From Klebsiella pneumoniae (GTDB lineage Bacteria > Bacteroidota > Bacteroidia > Flavobacteriales > Flavobacteriaceae), in assembly GCA_943325355.2 (NCBI GenBank), contig CALPPA020000010.1:1-15474 (forward strand): a stretch of 15,474 nucleotides of DNA, read 5' to 3'. The notes below the pieces were generated by a model that saw only the letters and a list, made by a program, of their open reading frames with translations, did not search any database and was not told the DNA's origin. Both the position numbers and the translations under genes were made by a program. Positions 1 through 6,304 of the stretch are shown in pieces. The number at the start of each line of letters is the position of its first letter. Position 1 is the first letter of the stretch.

Positions 1-2453
1 CGAATCCAGATTATTACAAACACACGCAGTGGATTTTCATCCAATTATTCAATTCTTGGTACAATAAAAACACGGATAAAGCCGAAGATATCTCGACCTT
101 GATTTCCATTTTTTCAAAAGAAGGAAATGTTAACGTAAATGCAGTTTGCGATGATACTATTTCCATTTTTTCGTCCAGCGAATGGAATGCATTTTCGTCA
201 GAAGACCAACAACGAATATTATTACAATACAGGTTAACCTATTTAGCCGAAACCGAAGTCAACTGGTGCCCAGGATTGGGAACCGTTTTGGCCAATGACG
301 AAATCGTGAACGGCGTTTCGGAACGCGGAGGATTTCCTGTAATTCGCAAGAAAATGACCCAATGGAGTATGCGAATTTCGGCTTATGCAGAACGTTTGTT
401 GCAAGGTTTGGACACAATTGATTGGAGCGAAAGTATCAAGGAATCGCAGAGAAACTGGATTGGAAAATCCGTTGGTGCGATGGTTTCTTTTAAATTGAAA
501 AACCACGTAGAAAATATTGATGTTTTCACGACCAGACCCGACACCATCTTCGGAGTTACGTTTATGACATTGGCGCCAGAACATCCTTTGGTTCAAAAAA
601 TATCAACTTCGGATAATTTAGAAAAAGTAAATGATTATATTTTTGCTTCATCCAAACGTTCCGAAAGAGAGCGTATGGCGGATGTAAAAACCATTTCGGG
701 AGTATTCACGGGAGCCTATGCTGAACATCCGTTTACCAAAGAACCTATTCCGGTTTGGATTGGCGATTACGTTCTCGCAGGCTATGGAACTGGCGCTGTT
801 ATGGCGGTGCCATGCGGAGACGAAAGAGATTATGCTTTTGCGAATTTCTTCAAAGGACAAAACGGAATGCAGGAAATCAAGAATATTTTTGCCAATGTCG
901 ATATTTCCAAGGAAGCTTATGGTTCTAAAGACAATGTTGTTATTGCCAATTCTGATTTTCTAAATGGATTGAATTACAAAGAAGCGACTAAGAAAGTCAT
1001 AGGTGAACTCGAGAAAATAAATCAAGGAAAAGGGAAAATCAATTACCGTTTGCGTGATGCTGTTTTCTCTCGCCAACGTTATTGGGGAGAACCATTTCCA
1101 GTATATTATGTGAATGGTTTGCCACAAATGATTGATGCCAAACACTTGCCAATCGTGTTGCCAGAAGTAGAAAAGTATTTACCAACCGAAGATGGATTAC
1201 CACCTTTAGGAAATGCTATGGTTTGGGCTTGGGACAGTGTTCAGTTTTCAGTTGTCAGTACTCAGATGATCGATAATTTGACAATATTTCCTCTGGAATT
1301 GAATACGATGCCAGGTTGGGCGGGAAGTTCCTGGTATTGGATGCGTTATATGGATGCACACAATGAAGGCCAATTTGCCAGCGAAGAAGCCTTAAAATAT
1401 TGGGAAAGCGTAGATTTATACATTGGCGGAAGCGAGCACGCAACAGGTCATTTATTGTATTCTCGTTTTTGGAACAAATTCCTGAAAGACAAAGGTTTTG
1501 CACCTACCGAAGAACCGTTCAAAAAACTGATTAATCAAGGGATGATTTTGGGGATGAGTGCGTTTGTTTATAGATTAGAAGGAACAAATACGTATGTTTC
1601 AAATTATAAAATAGAAAGTCAAAAAGTACAACCAATTCACGTTGATGTTTCAATGGTAAACACTTCAGATGAATTAGATATTGAAAAATTTAAATCTTGG
1701 AGAGAAGACTATGCTAATGCTGAATTCATTTGCGAAGACAACGGAAAATACATTGTAGGTCGCGAAATCGAAAAAATGTCGAAATCCAAATATAATGTGG
1801 TAACTCCTGATGATATTTGTAACGAATACGGTGCTGATACTTTGCGTTTGTACGAAATGTTTTTAGGGCCATTGGAACAAGCGAAACCATGGAACACGGC
1901 AGGAATTTCTGGAGTTTTTGGCTTCTTGAAAAAACTATGGCGTTTGTATTTTGACGATAATGGTTTGATTGTAAATAATGACACACCAACAAAAGACAAC
2001 CTGAAATCATTACATAAAACCATCAAAAAAGTGGCGGAAGATATTGAAGGGTTCTCTTTTAATACGTCGGTTTCGCAGTTTATGATTTGCGTGAATGAAT
2101 TATCAACCCAGAATTGTCATTCCCGTGCGATTTTGGAACCACTGACAGTCTTGATTTCGTCTTATGCGCCTCACATTGCTGAAGAATTGTGGAGTCAATT
2201 AGGAAATTCAGGTTCTATTTCGACAGTAACATTTCCATCATTGGACGAAAAACATCTGGTGGAAAGCAGCAAGGAATATCCAGTTTCGTTTAACGGAAAA
2301 ATGCGGTTCACAATAGAATTATCTTTGGATTTAACTGTTCCCGAAATTCAGGAAATCATTATGAAGGACGAAAGAACTTTAAAACAATTGGATGGAAAAA
2401 TTCCAAATAAAATAATCATAGTTCCGGGAAAAGTGATAAATTTGGTTGGATAG
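1..2453 (+). CDS. leuS: Leucyl-tRNA synthetase, C-terminal 816 residues (5' end outside window)
   Basis: This enzyme charges tRNA-Leu with leucine in the cytoplasm and is a class I synthetase with an editing domain. The frame is open to the left edge: from base 3 it reads NPDYYKHTQWIF, so the TTG at 99 is not the start and the HIGH motif lies upstream. Visible parts in order are the editing (CP1) domain with TTRPDT at 528-545 and the GTGAVMAVP/GDERD segment near 790-830; the catalytic fold with MPGWAGSSWYW and GGSEHATGHLLYSRFW; a leucine-specific insertion of roughly 70 residues (about 1545-1760); KMSKS at 1773-1787; and the anticodon-binding helices and C-terminal domain. The insertion just before KMSKS fits, from memory, the long LeuRS of Bacteroidota. 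A 7-bp-period stretch lies inside the gene (1234-1268). The identification is secure; only the missing start is uncertain. Confidence 0.98.
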   Translation, partial: NPDYYKHTQWIFIQLFNSWYNKNTDKAEDISTLISIFSKEGNVNVNAVCDDTISIFSSSEWNAFSSEDQQRILLQYRLTYLAETEVNWCPGLGTVLANDEIVNGVSERGGFPVIRKKMTQWSMRISAYAERLLQGLDTIDWSESIKESQRNWIGKSVGAMVSFKLKNHVENIDVFTTRPDTIFGVTFMTLAPEHPLVQKISTSDNLEKVNDYIFASSKRSERERMADVKTISGVFTGAYAEHPFTKEPIPVWIGDYVLAGYGTGAVMAVPCGDERDYAFANFFKGQNGMQEIKNIFANVDISKEAYGSKDNVVIANSDFLNGLNYKEATKKVIGELEKINQGKGKINYRLRDAVFSRQRYWGEPFPVYYVNGLPQMIDAKHLPIVLPEVEKYLPTEDGLPPLGNAMVWAWDSVQFSVVSTQMIDNLTIFPLELNTMPGWAGSSWYWMRYMDAHNEGQFASEEALKYWESVDLYIGGSEHATGHLLYSRFWNKFLKDKGFAPTEEPFKKLINQGMILGMSAFVYRLEGTNTYVSNYKIESQKVQPIHVDVSMVNTSDELDIEKFKSWREDYANAEFICEDNGKYIVGREIEKMSKSKYNVVTPDDICNEYGADTLRLYEMFLGPLEQAKPWNTAGISGVFGFLKKLWRLYFDDNGLIVNNDTPTKDNLKSLHKTIKKVAEDIEGFSFNTSVSQFMICVNELSTQNCHSRAILEPLTVLISSYAPHIAEELWSQLGNSGSISTVTFPSLDEKHLVESSKEYPVSFNGKMRFTIELSLDLTVPEIQEIIMKDERTLKQLDGKIPNKIIIVPGKVINLVG
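1234..1268 (+). repeat. Heptad-period sequence inside leuS
   Basis: CAG recurs at exactly 7-bp intervals five times (1235, 1242, 1249, 1256, 1263). Three consecutive units begin TCAGT and a fourth begins TCAG. The stretch encodes the segment DSVQFSVVSTQMID between the editing and catalytic parts, a loop that I recall as variable. Seven is not a multiple of three, so the array can only be tolerated at this copy number or with compensation. Chance similarity cannot be excluded. Confidence 0.55.
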
Positions 2454-2462
2454 AAATGTCAA

Positions 2463-2493
2463 TTTGGCATTCAAAAATTTGGCTTAAAATTTG
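2463..2493 (+). promoter_or_regulatory. Possible Bacteroidota-type promoter for the zinc peptidase gene
   Basis: A TTTG at 2463-2466 is followed 18 nt later by TAAAATTTG (2485-2493). That resembles the TTTG / TAnnTTTG promoter but has one extra base in the -7 element. The start codon at 2534 is 40 nt downstream behind a very A-rich leader, the usual translation-start context in this phylum. This is a weak call; the gene could instead be co-transcribed with leuS, 80 nt upstream. Confidence 0.3.
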
Positions 2494-2533
2494 ATGAAGA
2501 GTAGTTGTAAAAATTAATTTAAAAAATAAAAAT

Positions 2534-3223
2534 ATGTTAGGATTTAGTTTACCAGCGATGGTTTTAATGGGCGGTATTATGCTAGCAAGTTGGTTAGTAA
2601 GCTCAAGATTGAAAAATAAATTTGAAAAATACTCTAAATTGCATTTGCGAAATGGAATGTCTGGACAAGAAATTGCTGAAAAAATGCTTGCAGATCACGG
2701 AATTCGTGATGTAAAAGTGATTTCTACTCCAGGTCAATTGACAGACCATTATAATCCAGTAGACAAAACAGTTAACTTGAGCGAAGCAGTTTACAATCAA
2801 CGAAATGCAGCAGCAGCAGCGGTTGCGGCTCACGAATGTGGCCATGCTGTGCAACACGCAACGGCTTATAGTTGGCTGACGATGCGTTCTCAATTGGTTC
2901 CAATTGTAAATATTGCGTCTTCTTATATGCAATGGATTTTGCTAGGTGGAATTTTAATGGTTAATACATTTCCTCAACTTTTATTAATTGGAATTGTGAT
3001 TTTTGCCGCTACAACTTTATTTAGTATTGTAACGTTACCTGTAGAATATGATGCAAGTAATCGCGCTTTGGCTTGGTTAGAAAACAAAAGAATGTTATCT
3101 CAAGAAGAGCAAGCTGGGGCAAAAGATGCGCTGAAATGGGCTGCAAGAACTTATGTAGTGGCTGCTTTAGGGTCTATTGCTACATTATTGTATTATATTT
3201 CTATTTATATGAATAGAAGGTAA
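2534..3223 (+). CDS. Membrane zinc metallopeptidase, YugP/Zn_peptidase_2 family
   Basis: This is a predicted membrane-bound zinc endopeptidase with unknown physiological substrates. The 229-residue length is normal for the family (PF04298). The sequence has an N-terminal membrane helix (about residues 4-22), the zinc-binding motif HECGH at residues 100-104 preceded by an Ala-rich helix, and LPVEYDASNRA around residues 169-179. Glu171 or Asp173 in that last segment is the probable third metal ligand. Hydrophobic segments near 124-142, 145-168 and 207-225 make it polytopic. The ATG at 2534 follows an A-rich stretch and begins the conserved N-terminus. It lies 80 nt after leuS and is closed by a strong hairpin terminator. 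It is sometimes loosely called a neutral zinc metallopeptidase; there is no specific substrate evidence here. Confidence 0.92.
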   Translation: MLGFSLPAMVLMGGIMLASWLVSSRLKNKFEKYSKLHLRNGMSGQEIAEKMLADHGIRDVKVISTPGQLTDHYNPVDKTVNLSEAVYNQRNAAAAAVAAHECGHAVQHATAYSWLTMRSQLVPIVNIASSYMQWILLGGILMVNTFPQLLLIGIVIFAATTLFSIVTLPVEYDASNRALAWLENKRMLSQEEQAGAKDALKWAARTYVVAALGSIATLLYYISIYMNRR

Positions 3224-3244
3224 TTTTCAAGGAATTTGAAACAC

Positions 3245-3279
3245 ATCCGTCTCGATTTTTATTGAGGCGGATTTTTTTT
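3245..3279 (+). terminator. Intrinsic terminator after the zinc peptidase gene
   Basis: A 9-bp stem, ATCCGTCTC paired with GAGGCGGAT (one G-T pair), has a 10-nt loop and is followed directly by eight T residues. It starts 22 nt past the peptidase stop codon. No T-run exists on the other strand, so it acts on plus-strand transcripts only. Confidence 0.88.
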
Positions 3280-3283
3280 GTAT

Positions 3284-3325
3284 TCTAAAATCTGCAATCT
3301 GCAATCTGAATTCAGCAATTTACAA
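3284..3325. repeat. Heptad tandem array (TCTGCAA type) between convergent genes
   Basis: Six consecutive 7-bp units start at 3284, 3291, 3298, 3305, 3312 and 3319. Two units are exactly TCTGCAA and the others are degenerate (TCTAAAA, TCTGAAT, TCAGCAA, TTTACAA). The array lies between the peptidase terminator and the lrp-like gene and runs over that gene's stop codon (3320-3322). Confidence 0.75.
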
Positions 3326-3790
3326 CTGTATCTGTCTGTCAATTTGTTGATCTAATGAAATAAAGGTTTCTGTTCTGGAAACACCTTCAATAGCTTGAAT
3401 TTTTGTGTTCAACAAATGCATTAAATGTTCGTTGTCACGACAAATAATTTTGATTAAGATAGACCAATTCCCTGTTGTATAGTGGCATTCCAATACTTCG
3501 GGTATTTTTTTTAAGTCTTTTACGGCTTCTGAATTTCTGGCAGCTTTGTCTAGATATACCCCAACAAAAGCCATAGTGTTATAACCTAAAACTTTACTGT
3601 TTATGGTAATTTTTGAACCAGAAATCACCTCAGATTGCTCCAGTTTTCGTAATCGTTGATGAATAGCAGCACCTGAAATCCCAATTTTATTGGCGATTTG
3701 AAGGATTGGTTTTCGAGCGTCTTCCATCAAGTCACGTAAAATTTCTTTGTCGATGCCGTCTATTTCTACAATCAGGGAGTTGATTTTCAT
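3320..3790 (-). CDS. Lrp/AsnC family transcriptional regulator
   Basis: This is a small DNA-binding regulator that responds to amino acids or other small effectors; members assemble as dimers and octamers. Its 156 residues match the family. The N-terminal winged helix-turn-helix spans about residues 13-60, with recognition-helix residues in ISGAAIHQRLRKLE. The C-terminal RAM/AsnC ligand domain spans about 75-150. The ATG start at 3790 gives a normal N-terminus (a short lead-in, then IDGIDKEILRDLMEDAR). It is monocistronic, convergent with the zinc peptidase and preceded by a -7 element and palindromic sequences that suit autoregulation. Its effector and targets cannot be read from the sequence. 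Confidence 0.95.
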   Translation of the reverse strand: MKINSLIVEIDGIDKEILRDLMEDARKPILQIANKIGISGAAIHQRLRKLEQSEVISGSKITINSKVLGYNTMAFVGVYLDKAARNSEAVKDLKKIPEVLECHYTTGNWSILIKIICRDNEHLMHLLNTKIQAIEGVSRTETFISLDQQIDRQIQL

Positions 3791-3804
3791 AAGTTGTTAT
3801 TTTT

Positions 3805-3832
3805 AACTAAAATAAAGAATTTAGTTTAAATT
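3805..3832. promoter_or_regulatory. Palindromic sequences upstream of the Lrp-type gene, possible operator
   Basis: Two overlapping inverted repeats are present: AACTAAA (3805-3811) with TTTAGTT (3820-3826), and AATTTA (3818-3823) with TAAATT (3827-3832), the latter a 15-bp palindrome. They lie between the candidate -7 element and the start codon, at and just after the expected transcription start. Lrp/AsnC proteins bind AT-rich palindromes of about this size and often repress their own gene. AT-rich DNA also yields such repeats by chance. Confidence 0.35.
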
Positions 3833-3838
3833 AGAAAT

Positions 3839-3846
3839 CAAAGTTA
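3839..3846 (-). promoter_or_regulatory. -7 promoter element of the Lrp-type gene
   Basis: On the minus strand this reads TAACTTTG, an exact match to the Bacteroidota -7 consensus TAnnTTTG. It ends 48 nt before the start codon. No clear TTG was seen at the matching -33 distance. Confidence 0.55.
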
Positions 3847-3901
3847 GATAAAAACAAATAATAACAGTCGTAATTTTCTATTTTTAAATTTATAGAAATA
3901 A

Positions 3902-3929
3902 AAAAAGCTGTGATAATTCACAGCTTTTT
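3902..3929 (-). terminator. Terminator of the DUF4271-hemD operon
   Basis: A perfect 12-bp stem AAAAAGCTGTGA / TCACAGCTTTTT has a 4-nt loop and lies 28 nt beyond the hemD stop codon. On the minus strand a T-run follows, extending past the stem. The flanking A and T runs also make it usable in the plus direction. Confidence 0.88.
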
Positions 3930-3957
3930 GAAATTTATGTTTGAAAGTAATATATAC

Positions 3958-4716
3958 TTATTTTCCTTTATTTGCTTCGGCAATATATTTCTCTAATGCC
4001 ATTGTCATTGAAGGTGTTTCTGGAGTTGGAGCAAGAATATCTATTCTTAAACCAGAATCCAATGCCTCTTTTTGTGTTGTGCTTCCAAAAACTGCTATTC
4101 TGGTGTTGTTTTGTTCAAAATCAGGAAAATTAGTGAACAACGATTTTATTCCTGTTGGGCTGAAGAAAGCCAAAACATCATAATAGACATCTGCTAAATC
4201 TGACAAATCACTAATCACTGTTTTGTAAAAAACTGCTTGCGTCCAATCTACTTTCAAGTTGTTAAGCGTTATTGGTGCATCAGCATTCAACTGATCTGAA
4301 GCAGGTAATAAGAATTTTTCGTCTTTGTATTTTTTTATCAACGGAGATAAATCAGCAAAATCTTTTGGACCCACATAAATTTTACGCTTGCGGTACACTA
4401 CATATTTTTGAAGATAAAAAGCAATTGCTTCTGATTGGCAGAAATATTTCAAACCTTCAGGAACTTTATATCGCATTTCTTCAGCCACTCTAAAAAAGTG
4501 ATCAACTGCGTTTTTGCTCGTTAAAATAATTGCTGTGTAATGATTTAAATCAATTTTTTGAAGTCTGATTTCTTTTGCATTTACTCCTTCGACGTGGATA
4601 AAAGGTCTGAAATCAACTTTTACTTTGTGCTTATTCTGAAGCTCAAAGTATGGAGAATTTTCCACTTTAGGCTCGGGCTGTGACACCAAAATTGTTTTCA
4701 CTTTCATATTTGACAT
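3958..4716 (-). CDS. hemD: Uroporphyrinogen-III synthase
   Basis: HemD closes and rearranges hydroxymethylbilane to uroporphyrinogen III in the tetrapyrrole (heme) pathway, in the cytoplasm. The 252 residues show the usual two-domain layout: an N-terminal half with AIILTSKNAVDHFF (around residues 65-77) and a C-terminal half with DVLAFFSPTGIKSLF and IAVFGSTTQKEAL, ending in TPETPSMTMALEKYI. These TS-N and SPTG segments are the most conserved parts of an otherwise divergent family. The start at 4716 lies 3 nt after the DUF4271 stop codon, so translation is probably coupled. An ATG three codons later (MKVKT) is an alternative start. Other heme genes are not in the window. Confidence 0.9.
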   Translation of the reverse strand: MSNMKVKTILVSQPEPKVENSPYFELQNKHKVKVDFRPFIHVEGVNAKEIRLQKIDLNHYTAIILTSKNAVDHFFRVAEEMRYKVPEGLKYFCQSEAIAFYLQKYVVYRKRKIYVGPKDFADLSPLIKKYKDEKFLLPASDQLNADAPITLNNLKVDWTQAVFYKTVISDLSDLADVYYDVLAFFSPTGIKSLFTNFPDFEQNNTRIAVFGSTTQKEALDSGLRIDILAPTPETPSMTMALEKYIAEANKGK

Positions 4717-4719
4717 TTT

Positions 4720-5391
4720 CTAAGCAATACCTTTTGTAAACCAATAATACATGAAATAATACGGTGCTATTTCGAGAGCGCAAAGATATAAAATAAAATA
4801 AAACAACTTACTGAATATTACATTTTGATAATTTTTTATTGATACTAAATAAGTTAAAATATTTATTATCAGCACTGTACAAATAAAAAATATTAAAATA
4901 TTTCTCGAAATGTTGTCGTAATAGAACAAAATGATATTGATTGGCAACAACAATAATCCAATATAGGTTCTGAAAGTAACCTTTTGAAGGTTAAATTGTT
5001 CAATAAATTCTTCAATATTGAATGCAGTAGCAATTATTTTTTCTATTAAATATTTAGATAAAATAAAGAAAACCAAGAAAGTAATGATTTGAATGTATAG
5101 AATCCAATCGGATTTTGAAGCATATCCAAACAAAGAAAGAGAAAGCTGAATGAAGAAAGCCAATGAAATTATTTGAACAAAAAACAACGAAATTGTAAAA
5201 CCACTCTTCAGATTGCTACTGTCTTTATAGATGTTAGTATATTTATCTGAATAAATTAATTTTGCAAAGTCTGAAAAACGATTTTCAAATGCTGATTTTG
5301 TTGTTGCTATGACTACAAAAGATAAAACAAACAAGACGGTTGCCCAATCTTTGTTCTCAATTACCCTTAAATGAAGTTCATTTTCTATCAT
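4720..5391 (-). CDS. DUF4271 polytopic membrane protein
   Basis: This is an integral membrane protein of unknown function, 223 residues, with about six to seven hydrophobic segments (first near residues 17-31, last near 190-217). The C-terminal signature LCALEIAPYYFMYYWF is typical of DUF4271, a family I know only from Bacteroidota. It is the first gene of a two-gene operon with hemD, with a 3-nt gap. From memory this pairing is recurrent in Flavobacteriia. That could mean a role near heme biosynthesis or simply shared expression; I infer nothing firmer. The ATG at 5391 is 7 nt from a perfect -7 element, so the mRNA may be almost leaderless. Confidence 0.88.
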   Translation of the reverse strand: MIENELHLRVIENKDWATVLFVLSFVVIATTKSAFENRFSDFAKLIYSDKYTNIYKDSSNLKSGFTISLFFVQIISLAFFIQLSLSLFGYASKSDWILYIQIITFLVFFILSKYLIEKIIATAFNIEEFIEQFNLQKVTFRTYIGLLLLPINIILFYYDNISRNILIFFICTVLIINILTYLVSIKNYQNVIFSKLFYFILYLCALEIAPYYFMYYWFTKGIA

Positions 5392-5398
5392 AATCTTG

Positions 5399-5406
5399 CA
5401 AAATTA
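5399..5406 (-). promoter_or_regulatory. -7 promoter element of the DUF4271-hemD operon
   Basis: The minus strand reads TAATTTTG, an exact TAnnTTTG match. Only 7 nt separate it from the ATG at 5391. Transcription normally begins a few bases after this element, so the mRNA would start at or just before the start codon. Confidence 0.55.
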
Positions 5407-5468
5407 CTCATTTTTTATTTCATTCTTTTTATTAAAAATTATTTATGAAATCATAATGATAAAAAATG

Positions 5469-5476
5469 CAAATATA
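5469..5476 (-). promoter_or_regulatory. Second candidate -7 element upstream of DUF4271
   Basis: The minus strand reads TATATTTG, another exact TAnnTTTG match, leaving a leader of about 70 nt. It is an alternative or additional promoter to the one at 5399-5406. No -33 TTG is seen. Confidence 0.35.
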
Positions 5477-5551
5477 AGCGAAGAATGGCGATGCATTATT
5501 CCTTTAAAAAACAAATATTATTTTCGTAGGAATCAAATCGCATAAAAAGTT

Positions 5552-5559
5552 TACTTTTG
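5552..5559 (+). promoter_or_regulatory. -7 promoter element of the glycosyltransferase-pyrC-DUF4296 operon
   Basis: TACTTTTG matches the TAnnTTTG consensus exactly and ends 19 nt before the ATG at 5579. A clear TTG at -33 is not visible. It faces away from the DUF4271 promoters, so 5392-5578 is a divergent promoter region. Confidence 0.6.
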
Positions 5560-5578
5560 CGGTGAAATTACTCTAAAT

Positions 5579-6304
5579 ATGAACGATTGTATTGTTATAA
5601 TTCCTACCTATAACGAAATTGAAAACATCGAGAGCATCATTAGGGCAGTGCTTTCCCAACACAAACCTTTTCATGTCCTTGTTATAGATGATAACTCGCC
5701 TGATCATACTGCTGATAAAGTGCTTATGTTACAAGCTGAGTTTGAAGGCAGGTTGTTTTTAGAAAAAAGAACCGGAAAATTAGGTTTGGGAACAGCATAT
5801 GTTCACGGATTTAAATGGGCTTTGGAGCGGAATTATGATTTTATTTTCGAAATGGACGCTGATTTTTCACATAACCCACACGACTTGGAAAAACTCTATG
5901 ATGCATGCCATTTTGGAGGAGCTGATTTAGCCATAGGTTCCCGATATGTTACTGGTGTAAATGTTGTAAACTGGCCATTAAGTCGCGTGTTAATGTCTTA
6001 TTTTGCATCGGTTTATGTACAATTTATTACCGGGATGAAAATTCACGATGCCACGGCTGGATTTATTTGTTACAAGAGAGTGGTTTTAGAAAAAATAGGA
6101 TTGGAAAAAATTGAATTTGTGGGTTACGCTTTTCAAATTGAAATGAAATACAGAACATTTTGCAAAGAATTTGTTATCGTCGAAGTTCCAATTATTTTTA
6201 CTGATAGAACAAAAGGACAGTCTAAAATGAGTAGCGCCATATTTAAAGAAGCTGTTTTAGGAGTTATTGCACTTCGTTTAAAAAAATTAGTAAACGCCCT
6301 ATAA
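5579..6304 (+). CDS. Polyprenol-phosphate glycosyltransferase, Dpm1-type GT2
   Basis: The enzyme is predicted to transfer a sugar (in the namesake family, mannose from GDP-mannose) to a polyprenyl phosphate at the inner face of the membrane, making a lipid-linked donor. The 241-residue GT-A fold opens with CIVIIPTYNEIENI, followed by VIDDNSPDHTADKV (residues about 36-49), the metal-binding FEMDADFSHNP (about 91-101) and AIGSRYVTG (about 120-128). It has no C-terminal membrane domain, so it is the short soluble or peripheral form. It is commonly annotated as polyprenol monophosphomannose synthase; the actual sugar is not proven. Its TAA abuts the pyrC ATG directly, indicating a coupled operon. 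Confidence 0.92.
   Translation: MNDCIVIIPTYNEIENIESIIRAVLSQHKPFHVLVIDDNSPDHTADKVLMLQAEFEGRLFLEKRTGKLGLGTAYVHGFKWALERNYDFIFEMDADFSHNPHDLEKLYDACHFGGADLAIGSRYVTGVNVVNWPLSRVLMSYFASVYVQFITGMKIHDATAGFICYKRVVLEKIGLEKIEFVGYAFQIEMKYRTFCKEFVIVEVPIIFTDRTKGQSKMSSAIFKEAVLGVIALRLKKLVNAL

Noticed and set aside
99..101. TTG as a start codon for leuS
   Set aside because: The same frame is open to the left edge and reads conserved LeuRS sequence (YKHTQWIF), so the gene simply begins outside the window.
243..596. 117-codon minus-strand open frame inside leuS
   Set aside because: It is antisense to conserved LeuRS editing-domain sequence, has no promoter or recognisable family, and looks like a shadow frame.
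1709..2026. Minus-strand open frames over the KMSKS region of leuS
   Set aside because: Two overlapping antisense frames with no family resemblance; composition follows the sense gene.
2808..2832. GCAGCAGCAGC run as a trinucleotide microsatellite
   Set aside because: It encodes the Ala-rich helix that leads into the HECGH zinc motif, so codon choice in a conserved helix explains it.
3284..3325. CRISPR array
   Set aside because: Units are only 7 bp with no spacers and no cas genes are near; it is a short tandem array.
3941..4493. Plus-strand open frames over hemD
   Set aside because: Antisense to a clear hemD coding region; no promoter or homology recognised.
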